DNA from: Deltaproteobacteria bacterium
GTDB taxonomy: Bacteria; Desulfobacterota; Desulfomonilia; UBA1062
DNA: 40,420 nucleotides
Direction of reading: 5' to 3'
Assembly: GCA_021372395.1 (NCBI GenBank)
Contig: JAJFUP010000101.1
Coordinates: 1-40,420, forward strand
Within the stretch, counting starts at the first letter, position 1. Every line of letters begins with the position of its first letter. The notes below the pieces were generated by a model. That model had not been told where the DNA came from. It made no database searches and was given only the letters and a program-made list of their open reading frames with translations. Position numbers and translations under genes: made by a program. This document shows positions 1 to 9,267 of this stretch, in pieces.

Positions 1-36
1 AAAGATCAAGGATCCATCTAATAGATAGGAGATGAT

Positions 37-1281
37 ATGAACCTGGACAACGTAAAGAGGACCGATCCCCAAGTGTATGATGCCATCATGGATGAGCTCA
101 GAAGGCAGCAGAACAAGCTCGAGCTCATCGCCTCGGAAAACATCGTGAGCAAGGCGGTGCTCGAGGCCCAGGGCAGCGTCATGACGAATAAGTATGCGGA
201 AGGGTACCCCGGAAAGAGATATTATGGCGGCTGCGAATACGTGGACGTCGCGGAAGCCCTGGCCATCGAGCGGGCAAAGCAGCTCTTCGGCGCCGACCAT
301 GCCAATGTGCAGCCCCACTCGGGCTCACAGGCGAACATGGCGGTGTACTTCAGCGTCCTGGAGCCCGGAGACACCTACCTGGGCATGAGCCTCCCGCACG
401 GCGGCCACCTCTCCATGGGCTCCCCGGTGAACTTCTCGGGCAAGCTCTACAAGGTCGTGGCCTACGGGGTGCGCAAGGACACGCACCGAATCGACTATGA
501 CGAGGTGAGGGACCTTGCAAAGAAGCACTCTCCCAAGCTCATCATCGCAGGCGCCAGCGCCTACCCCAGGATCATCGAGTACCGGATTTTCAAGGAGATC
601 GCCGACGAAGTGGGTGCCCTTTTCATGGTGGACATGGCACACATAGCCGGTCTCGTTGCCGCAGGTCTGCACCCGAGCCCCGTGCCCCACGCCGATTTCG
701 TGACCACCACCACGCACAAGACGCTGCGCGGTCCCCGTGGCGGCATGATCCTCTGCAAGGAACAGCACGCCAAGACGCTCAATTCCCGTGTATTCCCCGG
801 GATGCAGGGCGGGCCGCTCATGCACGTGATCGCGGCCAAGGCGGTGGCGTTCAAGGAGGCCCTTGAGCCGTCATTCAAGGAATACCAGGCCCAGATTATC
901 CGGAACGCACAGGCCATGGCCGATGAGCTTCTCTCTCTCGGGTTTACCCTGGTCTCCGGAGGCACGGACAACCATCTCCTGCTCGTGGACCTCACGAACA
1001 AGGACATCACGGGCAAGGATGCACAGGAATTCCTTGACCAGGCATGGATTACGGCAAACAAGAACACCATTCCCTTCGAGACCAAGAGCCCCATGGTGAC
1101 TTCGGGCATTCGTCTCGGAACGCCTGCGCTGACCTCGCGTGGTATGAAGGAAAACGAGATGCGGATCGTGGCGCGCCTCATCGGGAAGGTGGTCGATTCC
1201 AAGGGTGCCCCGGAAGTGATCGAACAGGTGAGGAAAGAGGTCGGGGAACTCACGGACAGATTTCCCATCTACCAGGGGTAA
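37..1281 (+). CDS. glyA: Serine hydroxymethyltransferase
   Basis: PLP enzyme that interconverts serine + tetrahydrofolate and glycine + 5,10-methylene-THF in the cytoplasm. At 414 residues it has the normal family length. The PLP lysine is K228 in [14 protein letters not shown], and the N-terminal ELIASEN and [13 protein letters not shown] motifs are intact. The ATG at 37 is preceded by AGGAG at 27-31. It is the first gene seen of a tight plus-strand operon running through nrdR, the rib genes and nusB. The first 21 bases read as an open frame ending in TAA at 19-21, possibly the tail of an upstream gene in the same operon, but this is too short to identify. The glycine-cleavage genes and folD in this window use the same folate pool. 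Confidence 0.98.
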   Translation: MNLDNVKRTDPQVYDAIMDELRRQQNKLELIASENIVSKAVLEAQGSVMTNKYAEGYPGKRYYGGCEYVDVAEALAIERAKQLFGADHANVQPHSGSQANMAVYFSVLEPGDTYLGMSLPHGGHLSMGSPVNFSGKLYKVVAYGVRKDTHRIDYDEVRDLAKKHSPKLIIAGASAYPRIIEYRIFKEIADEVGALFMVDMAHIAGLVAAGLHPSPVPHADFVTTTTHKTLRGPRGGMILCKEQHAKTLNSRVFPGMQGGPLMHVIAAKAVAFKEALEPSFKEYQAQIIRNAQAMADELLSLGFTLVSGGTDNHLLLVDLTNKDITGKDAQEFLDQAWITANKNTIPFETKSPMVTSGIRLGTPALTSRGMKENEMRIVARLIGKVVDSKGAPEVIEQVRKEVGELTDRFPIYQG

Positions 1282-1287
1282 TCCTCC

Positions 1288-1752
1288 ATGCGGTGCCCAC
1301 GGTGTTCCGGGCTTGAAGACAAGGTGATACAGTCCAGGATCAGCCGGGACGGTACATCCATCAAGCGAAGGAGAGAGTGCACCAGCTGCTCTTACCGCTT
1401 CACCACCTACGAGCGGATCGAAGAGTTCCTGCCTGCGGTCATCAAGAAGGACGGCAGGAGGGAGCCCTTTGACCCGGCCAAAGTGGTTTCGGGGATCACC
1501 ACCGCCTGCGAGAAGAGGCCGGTGAGCATGGAGGATATCGAGTCCATGCGGAGTACCCTCATCCAGGACATCCAGGCCAAGTGGGACAAGGAAGTCCCGT
1601 CATCCTACATCGGCGAGAAGGTCATGGAGGCCCTCCACAAACTCGACCCCGTTGCCTATGTGCGGTTCGCCTCCGTCTACCGGGAATTCAAGGACGTGAA
1701 TGAATTCATGAAAGAGATCAAGGGGCTTCGCAAGGAAAAACATGGAAAGTGA
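1288..1752 (+). CDS. nrdR: Transcriptional repressor NrdR
   Basis: ATP/dATP-sensing repressor of ribonucleotide reductase genes. It has the usual 154-residue size. The N-terminal zinc ribbon shows C3/C6 and C31/C34 (MRCPRC and CTSC), with the signature RFTTYER directly after it. An ATP-cone occupies roughly residues 49-139, starting at [12 protein letters not shown]. It lies 6 bp after glyA and its last 11 bases overlap ribD, so the two are translationally coupled. nrdR next to glyA and ribD is a common arrangement. No NrdR box was searched for elsewhere in the window because no nrd genes are present. Confidence 0.97.
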   Translation: MRCPRCSGLEDKVIQSRISRDGTSIKRRRECTSCSYRFTTYERIEEFLPAVIKKDGRREPFDPAKVVSGITTACEKRPVSMEDIESMRSTLIQDIQAKWDKEVPSSYIGEKVMEALHKLDPVAYVRFASVYREFKDVNEFMKEIKGLRKEKHGK

Positions 1753-2815
1753 CGTCAGCTTCATGCAGGAGGCCCTCTCGCTTGCAAGGAAGGGCCTCGG
1801 CAGGACAGCCCCGAACCCGCCGGTGGGAGCTGTCGTCGTGAAAGACTCCCGCATCGTGGGCCGGGGATTTCATCCCCGGGCAGGCATGCCCCATGCCGAG
1901 GTCTATGCGCTTGGGGCCGCCTACGATGAGGCGAAAGGGGGGACCCTGTACGTGACGCTGGAGCCGTGCAATCACCACGGCAGGACCCCTCCGTGCACAC
2001 AGGCTATCATCGAGGCAGGCATAAGCCGGGTGGTGGTGGGCACCATCGATCCGAACCCCAAAGTTGCAGGAAGAGGCATCGAGCGGCTTCGAGCGTCAGG
2101 GATAGTAGTGGACGTGGGGGTGTGCGAAGATGCATGCAAAGACCTTATCGCCTGGTACGCGACCTGGCTCGAGAAGGGGCGCCCCTATGTCATCCTGAAG
2201 GCGGCCATGACGCTGGACGGCAGGATCGCCACTGCCGGGGGAGACTCCCGCTGGATCAGCTCTGACGAGTCCCGCGCCCTCGTGCACGAGGTGCGTAACC
2301 ACGTGGACGCCGTCATCGTAGGCATCGGTACGATGATCAAGGATGACCCGCTGCTCACCTGCCGGATCGAGGCCGGCCGGGACCCGCTCAAGGTAATCCT
2401 GGATGCGGATTTCCAGGTCTCCCCGCAGGCGAAATGCCTCGGGCCGGGAACGGTCCTGTTCACTGCAAAGCCTTCTGACTCCAGGCCCGAGATCGTGGAG
2501 CAGGGGGTGCAGGTGGTCCGGCTCCAACCCGATGCCTCCGGTAGGCTCCCCTGGGAGCAGGTGCTCTCCCACCTGGGCGGCATGGGGTTGCATGCGGCCA
2601 TGGTGGAAGGCGGGAGCGGCGTGTACTCCAGCCTGCTCGCGAGCAGGTGCCTGGATTCCCTCATGGTTTTCATCGCCCCGAAGATCCTGGGCGGGGGCAT
2701 ACCCATGGTGGACATGGGATCGCCCGAGAGCATTGCGCAGTCCGTGAGACTCGTGATAACAGGGGTGAGGAGGACCGGGACGGATGTCCTCGTTACCGCG
2801 GTCCTGGAGGAGTAA
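1742..2815 (+). CDS. ribD: Bifunctional riboflavin biosynthesis deaminase/reductase
   Basis: Catalyses two consecutive steps from the GTP cyclohydrolase II product: deamination of the pyrimidine, then NADPH reduction of the ribosyl chain. The N-terminal cytidine-deaminase-like domain (about residues 1-145) has the zinc site H51-A-E53 and PC76...C85 ([11 protein letters not shown]). The C-terminal reductase domain (about 148-357) begins at [17 protein letters not shown]. At 357 residues it is full length. The ATG at 1742 lies inside nrdR. The stop codon abuts the ribE start, so ribD and ribE are coupled. Confidence 0.97.
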   Translation: MESDVSFMQEALSLARKGLGRTAPNPPVGAVVVKDSRIVGRGFHPRAGMPHAEVYALGAAYDEAKGGTLYVTLEPCNHHGRTPPCTQAIIEAGISRVVVGTIDPNPKVAGRGIERLRASGIVVDVGVCEDACKDLIAWYATWLEKGRPYVILKAAMTLDGRIATAGGDSRWISSDESRALVHEVRNHVDAVIVGIGTMIKDDPLLTCRIEAGRDPLKVILDADFQVSPQAKCLGPGTVLFTAKPSDSRPEIVEQGVQVVRLQPDASGRLPWEQVLSHLGGMGLHAAMVEGGSGVYSSLLASRCLDSLMVFIAPKILGGGIPMVDMGSPESIAQSVRLVITGVRRTGTDVLVTAVLEE

Positions 2816-3460
2816 ATGTTCACAGGGATCATCGAGTCTGTGGGCCGTATCGTCTCACGGCGGCCGCTGGGGCAGGGGATCGAGTTCGAGATCGACACGG
2901 GCTTCGATCTTACGTCGGATGCCATCGGCGACAGCGTTGCCGTCGACGGGGTGTGCCTCACCATCACCAGGATTAAAGGCAGCATCTTCACGGCCGATGC
3001 ATCCTCCGAGACGCTGACCCGCACCACCCTCGGCCAGATGAGACCCGGAGGGAGGGTGAACATCGAGCGGGCCCTCACGCTTCAGACGCGCCTGGGAGGC
3101 CACCTGGTCCTCGGTCACGTGGACACGGTGGGAACGCTGCTCAGGAAAGAGTCTAAGGGCGAGTCGATCTCCCTTTCGGTGCGCTATGAAAGGGCCTTCT
3201 CCAAATATCTCGTAGAAAAAGGATCCATTGCCATCGACGGCGTCTCGCTGACCATAAACGAGGTGCCGCAGGATACTTTCACCGTGAACATCATACCGCA
3301 TACGGCCGTATCCACTTCCTTGACACTCAAATCCTCGGGTGATAGGGTGAACCTCGAATTTGACGTACTTGGAAAATACGTGGAAAACCTGCTGCACAAG
3401 GACAGAACCGGCAACCTGGAAGACCTTCTCAAAAAGCAGGGATTTTTCGCAAAGGAGTAG
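2816..3460 (+). CDS. ribE: Riboflavin synthase (alpha subunit)
   Basis: Dismutates two molecules of 6,7-dimethyl-8-ribityllumazine to riboflavin and the pyrimidine substrate of RibH. It is 214 residues with two tandem lumazine-binding barrels. The first opens with [10 protein letters not shown] and contains the GVCLT motif, and the second contains [12 protein letters not shown] and GVSLTIN. The ATG follows the ribD stop without a gap, and ribBA begins 5 bp after its stop. The gene is also called ribC in some nomenclatures. Confidence 0.97.
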   Translation: MFTGIIESVGRIVSRRPLGQGIEFEIDTGFDLTSDAIGDSVAVDGVCLTITRIKGSIFTADASSETLTRTTLGQMRPGGRVNIERALTLQTRLGGHLVLGHVDTVGTLLRKESKGESISLSVRYERAFSKYLVEKGSIAIDGVSLTINEVPQDTFTVNIIPHTAVSTSLTLKSSGDRVNLEFDVLGKYVENLLHKDRTGNLEDLLKKQGFFAKE

Positions 3461-3465
3461 CAGCT

Positions 3466-4668
3466 ATGCCGACGTGCACCGTGGAAGAAGCCGTAGAAGA
3501 CCTCAAGCAGGGAAAGATGATCATCCTCGTGGATGACGAGGATCGCGAAAACGAAGGAGATCTCACCATGGCTGCGGAGTTTATCACCCCCGAAGCCATT
3601 AATTTCATGGCCAGATATGGCAGAGGACTCGTGTGCCTCGCCCTTGAACCGGGCATCGTGGACAGGCTCGACCTGCCGATGATGGTCAGGGACAACACGA
3701 GCAAGTTCGGGACCGGCTTCACTGTTTCCGTCGAGGCCAAGAAGGGGGTCACCACCGGCATATCCGCAGCAGACAGGGCTGTAACCATCCGGACCGCCAT
3801 CGCCGAAGGGGCGAGAGCGGAAGACCTCGCCCGGCCCGGCCATGTCTTCCCAATCAGGGCCAAGGAAGGTGGCGTGCTGGTCCGGACCGGACAGACCGAA
3901 GGCTCCGTGGACATGTGCAAGATCGCGGGCTTACGGCCAGGCGCAGTGATCTGTGAGGTCATGAATGAAGACGGGACCATGGCGCGCAGGCCGCAGCTCG
4001 AAGCCTTTTCGAAAGAGCACGGGCTCAAGATCTGCACCATCGCCGATGTCATCGCCTACCGGATCAAGCACGAGATGCTGGTGCGCGAGGTGGTCCGTGC
4101 AAAGCTGCCTACGGCGTACGGGGTCTTTGACCTTGTCGGGTTCAACAACGACATCGATCACAAGGAGCACATCGCACTCGTCAAGGGAGACATCGACCCG
4201 GAAGTGCCTGTGCTGGCGCGGGTGCATTCCGAATGCCTCACCGGGGATCTCTTCCACTCGCTCCGATGCGACTGCGGCGATCAGCTTCTCCGGGCCATGG
4301 AGATGATCGAGGAAGAGGGCAGGGGGGTCATCGTCTACATGCGGCAGGAAGGCCGAGGCATTGGGCTGATCAACAAGCTCAAGGCCTATCACCTCCAGGA
4401 CAAGGGCAGGGATACGGTTGAGGCGAATATCGAACTCGGGTTTGCCCCGGACCTCAGGGACTACGGGATCGGTGCTCAGATACTCGTGTACCTGGGTGTA
4501 CGGAAGATGAAGCTCATGACGAACAACCCCAAGAAGATCATCGGGCTCGAGGGATACGGCCTCGAGATCGTCGAGCGGGTTCCGATCGAGATACCCCCTA
4601 CCAAGGAGAACCAGAGGTACCTGCGGACCAAGAAAGACAAGATGGGACACATTCTGGAGGTTGTATAA
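3466..4668 (+). CDS. ribBA: Bifunctional DHBP synthase / GTP cyclohydrolase II
   Basis: Provides both starting branches of riboflavin synthesis: ribulose-5-phosphate to 3,4-dihydroxy-2-butanone-4-phosphate (N-terminal half, about residues 1-200) and GTP to the diaminopyrimidine (C-terminal half, about 205-400). The RibB acidic motif [11 protein letters not shown] is near residues 23-33. The RibA zinc site is visible as [20 protein letters not shown], followed by RQEGRGIGL. At 400 residues it is the standard fusion length. The stop codon is directly followed by the ribH ATG. Confidence 0.97.
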   Translation: MPTCTVEEAVEDLKQGKMIILVDDEDRENEGDLTMAAEFITPEAINFMARYGRGLVCLALEPGIVDRLDLPMMVRDNTSKFGTGFTVSVEAKKGVTTGISAADRAVTIRTAIAEGARAEDLARPGHVFPIRAKEGGVLVRTGQTEGSVDMCKIAGLRPGAVICEVMNEDGTMARRPQLEAFSKEHGLKICTIADVIAYRIKHEMLVREVVRAKLPTAYGVFDLVGFNNDIDHKEHIALVKGDIDPEVPVLARVHSECLTGDLFHSLRCDCGDQLLRAMEMIEEEGRGVIVYMRQEGRGIGLINKLKAYHLQDKGRDTVEANIELGFAPDLRDYGIGAQILVYLGVRKMKLMTNNPKKIIGLEGYGLEIVERVPIEIPPTKENQRYLRTKKDKMGHILEVV

Positions 4669-5133
4669 ATGGCGCATGTCATTGAAGGCAAGTTAGTCGG
4701 CAAGAGCAGGAAGGTTTCGATCGTGGCCAGCAGGTTCAACGACTTCATCACCTCCCGGCTCATGGAAGGGGCGCTGGATGCGCTCACCAGGCATGGGGTT
4801 TCCGACAAGGACATCACCATCTACCGGGTCCCCGGCGCCTACGAGATCCCGTCGGTCGTCAAGAAGCTTGCATCCGGAGGGAACACCGACGGCATCATCG
4901 CCCTGGGCGCAGTCATCAGAGGCTCGACGCCACATTTCGACTACATAGCAGCCGAGGTGAGCAAGGGCATTGCCCAGGTGGCGATCGAAGCGAAGATCCC
5001 GGTGATCTTCGGCGTGCTCACTACCGACACCATCGAACAGGCCATCGAACGAGCGGGCACGAAATCCGGAAACAAGGGGTTCGATGCGGCCATGTCACTG
5101 CTTGAGATGATGGACCTTTACGCCCAGATCTGA
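4669..5133 (+). CDS. ribH: 6,7-dimethyl-8-ribityllumazine synthase
   Basis: Condenses the RibB and RibD products to lumazine, the substrate of riboflavin synthase. It has 154 residues, as usual for this capsid-forming enzyme. Family motifs are present in order: [31 protein letters not shown] with the active-site histidine, and [12 protein letters not shown]. It starts immediately after the ribBA stop and is followed 8 bp later by nusB, a very common pairing. Confidence 0.98.
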   Translation: MAHVIEGKLVGKSRKVSIVASRFNDFITSRLMEGALDALTRHGVSDKDITIYRVPGAYEIPSVVKKLASGGNTDGIIALGAVIRGSTPHFDYIAAEVSKGIAQVAIEAKIPVIFGVLTTDTIEQAIERAGTKSGNKGFDAAMSLLEMMDLYAQI

Positions 5134-5141
5134 ACCCGTCC

Positions 5142-5564
5142 ATGAGACTCAGGACGCAAGCGCGAGAGGTAGCACTCCAGTACCTCTATCAGATCGACAT
5201 CACCAGCAGCCACAGCGACAAGACAGTAGGTGATTTTTTCAATCACTTCGTCGATGAAAAGGATCTCATTCCCTATGCCAGGGAGGTGATCGAAGGGGTG
5301 TGCAGGCACCTTTCCGAGATCGATTCCCTCATCGACGAGGCGTCGAAGAACTGGAAGGTGCGCCGCATGTCCAGCACCGATAGGAATATCCTGCGCATCT
5401 CCACCTACGAGATCGTCTTCCGGGATGACGTGCCGCACAAGGTGGCCATCAACGAGGGCATCGAGCTGGCGAAACGGTTCGGGTCCCCCAGGCTGCCATC
5501 CTTTGCCAACGGAGTGCTGGACCGCATCCGGAGCGAGCTCTCACCCCGTGAGCCGTCATCGTGA
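5142..5564 (+). CDS. nusB: Transcription antitermination factor NusB
   Basis: RNA-binding partner of NusE (S10) in rRNA antitermination complexes. It is 140 residues and all-helical in appearance. The typical start MRLRTQAREVALQYLYQID and C-terminal AINEGIELAKRFGSP...FANGVLDRI signatures are present. It is the last gene of the tightly packed rib block; the next gene starts 44 bp later. Confidence 0.97.
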   Translation: MRLRTQAREVALQYLYQIDITSSHSDKTVGDFFNHFVDEKDLIPYAREVIEGVCRHLSEIDSLIDEASKNWKVRRMSSTDRNILRISTYEIVFRDDVPHKVAINEGIELAKRFGSPRLPSFANGVLDRIRSELSPREPSS

Positions 5565-5608
5565 GGCTTCTTTTCTTGAAAATGCAGTGAACATGAACGG
5601 GTGGTACA

Positions 5609-6979
5609 ATGAGCGTACTCATCGTCGGGGCAGGCGAAGTCGGCTTCATGATCGCGAAAAGGCTCACCGAGGAAAGCATTGATGTCTACCTCGTGGAAAA
5701 GGATGAGGCGAAGGTAAACAAGCTCTCCAAGATGCTCGATGCCAAGGTCATCTGGGGCAGCGGCTCCAGCCTGAGAGACCTGAAAAAGGCTGACCTCGAG
5801 CATGCCGAGATGCTCATTGCCATCACCGACTCGGACGAGGTGAACCTCGTGGCTGCGTACATCGCCGGCAGTTTTTCCAGCATACCCACCAAGATCGTCA
5901 GGCTCAGGAACCCGGATTACGAGGCGGCGGGAAAGATATTCGAGAAGGAGCGCCTGGACATCGATCTCATCATCAATCCCGAGCTCGAGGCCACGGTCGC
6001 TATCGATAACCTCCTCTCCATTCCGGGATCCCAGGACACCGTGCAGGTGGCCGACGGACGGGTGAGGTTCGGGGGCTTCAAGGTCACCCCCGGGTCTCCG
6101 CTCATAAACAGAAACCTCATCGAGATCTCCCAGTCCAGCAACAGCATCAATCTTCTCATTGCAGCAATACTGAGAAAGGGCGAACTGCTCATCCCCCGCG
6201 GGAAGGACCAGATCCTCCTGGGAGACAGGGTTTACGTGGTGCTGGACCGGCAGGACAACCGGGAGATCCTCTCGTTTCTCAGGCAGACGGAAAGACCGTC
6301 GCGCAACGTGGTGATCTACGGCGGGAGCATGACCGGCGAGATGCTCGCCACCAGACTCGAGAAGAAGGACTGCAACGTAAAGCTCATCGAGCACTCCGAG
6401 GAGCGGTGCGTCGATCTCAGCGAGAAGCTCCTCAGGACCACGGTGCTGAACCTGCCGGCCATAAACAGGGATCTCCTCGAGGCGGAGCGTATCCCGCAGC
6501 ACGATGCCTTTGTCGCCGTTTCCGACGACGAGGAGGCAAATATCCTCTCCTCCCTGCTGGCCAAGCGCATGGGGTGCCCCCACGTGATCTCTGTCGTCAA
6601 CAACCTCGACTACATCTCCCTGGTGAGCGATATCGGCGTCGATGCCGTCGTGAACCCGAGAATGGTTGCCGTGGCGAAGATCCTCCAGTTCATCAGGAAA
6701 GGCAAGATCTTCTCGCTGACAAGCCTTTCGGATGTCGATGCAGAGGTCATCGAAGTGGAGGCCATGGAGACCTCCGACCTGGTGGAACACCCCATCAAGG
6801 ACATCAAGTGGCCGCGGGATGCCATCATTGCAGGGGTGATCGATGCAGAACGGGACAGTTTTACCGTTCCGCGTGGCGACACCAGGATAAATCCCGGGGA
6901 TCGGGTGATCATCTTTGCCAAAAGAGGGGCAATGCCCGCGGTGGAGAAGATCTTGAGCGTGAAGCTGAATTATTTTTAA
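5609..6979 (+). CDS. trkA: Trk potassium uptake regulatory protein TrkA
   Basis: Cytoplasmic NAD-binding gating subunit of the Trk/Ktr potassium channel. It is 456 residues with two RCK_N + RCK_C repeats. The first Rossmann motif is GAGEVGFMIAKRL at about residues 7-19, with an acidic residue at the end of strand 2 (YLVEKDE). The second begins near residue 230 (VVIYGGSMTGEML). Both RCK_C domains are readable (for example GSPLINRNLIEI). Its channel partner trkH starts 5 bp after its stop, so the two are one transcription unit, probably continuing the rib operon. Confidence 0.95.
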   Translation: MSVLIVGAGEVGFMIAKRLTEESIDVYLVEKDEAKVNKLSKMLDAKVIWGSGSSLRDLKKADLEHAEMLIAITDSDEVNLVAAYIAGSFSSIPTKIVRLRNPDYEAAGKIFEKERLDIDLIINPELEATVAIDNLLSIPGSQDTVQVADGRVRFGGFKVTPGSPLINRNLIEISQSSNSINLLIAAILRKGELLIPRGKDQILLGDRVYVVLDRQDNREILSFLRQTERPSRNVVIYGGSMTGEMLATRLEKKDCNVKLIEHSEERCVDLSEKLLRTTVLNLPAINRDLLEAERIPQHDAFVAVSDDEEANILSSLLAKRMGCPHVISVVNNLDYISLVSDIGVDAVVNPRMVAVAKILQFIRKGKIFSLTSLSDVDAEVIEVEAMETSDLVEHPIKDIKWPRDAIIAGVIDAERDSFTVPRGDTRINPGDRVIIFAKRGAMPAVEKILSVKLNYF

Positions 6980-6984
6980 ATGAC

Positions 6985-8427
6985 ATGAATATCCGCATGG
7001 TCGTGAATATCCTCGGAAAGGGGCTGTTTTTCATGTCCCTGTCACTGCTGATTCCCTTGTGTGCCTCCGTGTATTACCAGGAAGACGATCTTTCGTCGCT
7101 CGCGCTGGGCGCTCTGATCTGCGGTGTTGCCGGTGCGGTCATGGTTTTTCTGAGCCGCAGGCCCGAGGGGGAATTGAGGCACCGGGAGGGTTTTCTCGTT
7201 GTCACCCTTGCCTGGACTCTGGCAGGGCTTTTCGGTGCCATTCCTTTCCGCCTCTCCGGTTATTTCGCGAGCTACATCGATGCCGTGTTCGAGACCGTCT
7301 CGGGGTTCACCACCACAGGGGCGACCGTGCTCACCAACGTGGAGGTGCTTCCCCACGGGTTGCTCCTGTGGAGGGCGCTGACCCACTGGCTCGGCGGGAT
7401 GGGCATCATCGTGCTCACCATCGCCATCCTCCCGTACCTGGGCGTGGGCGGCATGCAGATATTCAATGCCGAATCGCCGGGGCCCACGGTGGACAAGCTG
7501 AAACCCAGGATAACGGAAACCGCGAAGCTGCTGTGGGGCATTTACGTGGGGCTCACGGTCCTCGAGGCAATACTCCTGCTGGCAGGAGGCATGGGCGCGT
7601 TCGATGCGGTGTGCCACTCCTTCGCCACCATGGCGACCGGCGGATTCTCCACGAAGAACGCGAGCATCGGGGCCTATGCAAGCCCCTACATCGATGCCGT
7701 GGTGACCGTGTTCATGCTCATTGCCGGGGCCAACTTCGCCCTGCACTATGCCGCCCTCACGGGGAACGTAAAGGCGTATCTCCATAGCCACGAGTTCCGG
7801 TGGTACCTGGCGATCTATTCCCTGGCATGTCTCTTCATCATGTGGAACACCAGAGATCTGTACCCCTCGTTTCTCCAGCTTCTTCGCTACGTGACCTTCC
7901 AGGTCTCATCGATTTTGACCACCACGGGCTTTGCCACCTACGACTTCATCAAGTGGCCTGTGGCGGCCCAGATCATGCTGGTCCTCCTCATGGTCATCGG
8001 CGGTTGCGCGGGGTCGACGTCCGGCGGAGTAAAGGTGATGAGGCTCGGTATCCTCATCAAGTTTGCCCATCGGGAGATCTTCAAGCTGGTCCACCCTCAT
8101 GCCGTGAAGTCCATCAAGTGGGACGGTCATACGGTTCAGCCAGACGTGCTTCAGTCCATCCTCGGGTTCTCCATCTTCTATGCCCTCATTCTTCTGGTCG
8201 GGACACTGCTCATCAGCATGCTGGGCATCGACTTCACCTCGTCGGTGTCCTCGGTCATTGCGTGCACGGGCAACGTGGGACCGGGGCTCGCCAGCGTAGG
8301 CCCCATGGGGAACTTCGCGCACATTCCCCCGGCTGGCAAGGTGATCCTGACGTTCTGCATGCTGGTGGGAAGGCTCGAGGTCTACACGATCCTCGTGGTC
8401 CTGAGCCCTGCGTTCTGGACCCGCTGA
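6985..8427 (+). CDS. trkH: Trk potassium uptake channel subunit TrkH
   Basis: Integral-membrane potassium channel subunit, 480 residues from the ATG at 6985 and close to the usual length. There are about ten hydrophobic segments. The pore-loop motifs recur as the family expects: VSGFTTTGAT, FATMATGGFSTKN, ILTTTGFATYDF and CTGNVGPGL. The open frame runs far upstream into trkA, but the coding sequence begins at 6985: the upstream part is out-of-frame trkA. It is followed by a convergent gene pair, so this is the end of the plus-strand unit. Confidence 0.95.
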   Translation: MNIRMVVNILGKGLFFMSLSLLIPLCASVYYQEDDLSSLALGALICGVAGAVMVFLSRRPEGELRHREGFLVVTLAWTLAGLFGAIPFRLSGYFASYIDAVFETVSGFTTTGATVLTNVEVLPHGLLLWRALTHWLGGMGIIVLTIAILPYLGVGGMQIFNAESPGPTVDKLKPRITETAKLLWGIYVGLTVLEAILLLAGGMGAFDAVCHSFATMATGGFSTKNASIGAYASPYIDAVVTVFMLIAGANFALHYAALTGNVKAYLHSHEFRWYLAIYSLACLFIMWNTRDLYPSFLQLLRYVTFQVSSILTTTGFATYDFIKWPVAAQIMLVLLMVIGGCAGSTSGGVKVMRLGILIKFAHREIFKLVHPHAVKSIKWDGHTVQPDVLQSILGFSIFYALILLVGTLLISMLGIDFTSSVSSVIACTGNVGPGLASVGPMGNFAHIPPAGKVILTFCMLVGRLEVYTILVVLSPAFWTR

Positions 8428-8455
8428 AGGCATGTGCGCACAGGACTCCTCTCGG

Positions 8456-8512
8456 GTCATTCCCGCCTGGTGAGGGACCGACGGAGACACACTCCTCTGC
8501 GTTCGGGATGAC
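8456..8512. repeat. Degenerate GTCATTCCCG-type inverted repeat
   Basis: The 57-bp intergenic segment between convergent trkH and the pentapeptide-repeat gene begins with GTCATTCCCG and ends with CGGGATGAC, imperfect inverted copies of each other. The outer word matches the 'GTCATTCCCGC' dispersed palindromic elements common in environmental proteobacterial genomes. A related shorter element lies at 38551-38576. It is noncoding. It may act as a bidirectional transcription stop, but it has no U-run, so that is inference. Confidence 0.4.
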
Positions 8513-8562
8513 AAAACATGAAAGTAGCCGGGTGGTTATTCTGAGGACACGTCTGAAATAAA

Positions 8563-9267
8563 TTACCGCGTGAGCCCGACGATCTTGGCCCGGTCCAGTG
8601 TTATGTTGCGCTGGGAGCTCCCCGTGATGTCGAGGTTCTGTGCCTTTATGAGGGTCAGATCCACCCGCTCGAGCACCGAGTTCAGGATCTGGACGTCCTC
8701 TAAGGCACTGCCGGTGAAGGAGGTGAGCGTGAGGTTGGCTTTGTCCAGGAGGGTCTTGCGGAAGCGGGAGAGCCCGAAGTTGGACCCGGTCAGGTCGCAC
8801 TCGCTTAAAGTACAGCACTCCATGAGGCAGAACAGTATCTTCATGTTCTCGAGTCTGGAGCCCGTCAGGTCGAGGTCCTTCAGGGTGCAGTAGATCAGCG
8901 AGGCCCCGGAGAGGTTCGCTTTTCTGAGATCCCCACCCAGGATGGAGACGTGCGTGAAGGAGCTGTTCACGGCCGTGATTCTGCTCAGGGTGCACGAGCT
9001 CAGGTCCACGTCCGTCAGGGTGACTTCCGACAGGTGTGCCCCGGTGAGGTTCGTGTTTTTCAGGGTTGCGCCCTCCAGAGTGACCCTGTCCAGGTGGGAC
9101 TCCTCGAGGTTGGTGTCCGTGAGGTTCGCGTTGTTGAGGTCCGAGCCCCTGAGGTTGGCGCCCCCCAGGTCGAGCCCCGAGAGGTCGAGGCCCCGCAGGT
9201 GTTCCCCCTCCACGGGGGTGCCCACGGAGATGGCGTCATAGAGGGATTGCCTGTCGTAGAGATCCAT
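8563..9267 (-). CDS. Pentapeptide-repeat protein
   Basis: It is about 234 residues, almost entirely A(N/D)LxX-type pentapeptides from about residue 24 onward (for example LDLSG-LDLGG-ANLRG-SDLNN-ANLTD), predicting a right-handed quadrilateral beta-helix. No enzymatic domain, signal peptide or membrane segment is visible. A TTG lies one codon upstream, but the ATG at 9267 shares one base with the fapA stop (TGATG), a classic coupled start. The pairing with FapA suggests a co-expressed cytoplasmic protein; the molecular role is unknown. Gyrase-protecting pentapeptide proteins such as Qnr share the fold, but nothing here shows that activity. Confidence 0.85.
   Translation of the reverse strand: MDLYDRQSLYDAISVGTPVEGEHLRGLDLSGLDLGGANLRGSDLNNANLTDTNLEESHLDRVTLEGATLKNTNLTGAHLSEVTLTDVDLSSCTLSRITAVNSSFTHVSILGGDLRKANLSGASLIYCTLKDLDLTGSRLENMKILFCLMECCTLSECDLTGSNFGLSRFRKTLLDKANLTLTSFTGSALEDVQILNSVLERVDLTLIKAQNLDITGSSQRNITLDRAKIVGLTR

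Noticed and set aside
1-1741. Possible FMN riboswitch ahead of the rib genes
   Set aside because: ribD overlaps nrdR and nrdR follows glyA by 6 bp, leaving no leader space in the window.
5405-6790. A 461-codon antisense frame opposite nusB/trkA
   Set aside because: Same shadow effect; trkA on the plus strand has strong motifs and a partner gene.
6406-6984. N-terminal extension of trkH into trkA
   Set aside because: The 193 extra residues are out-of-frame trkA; the family start matches the ATG at 6985.
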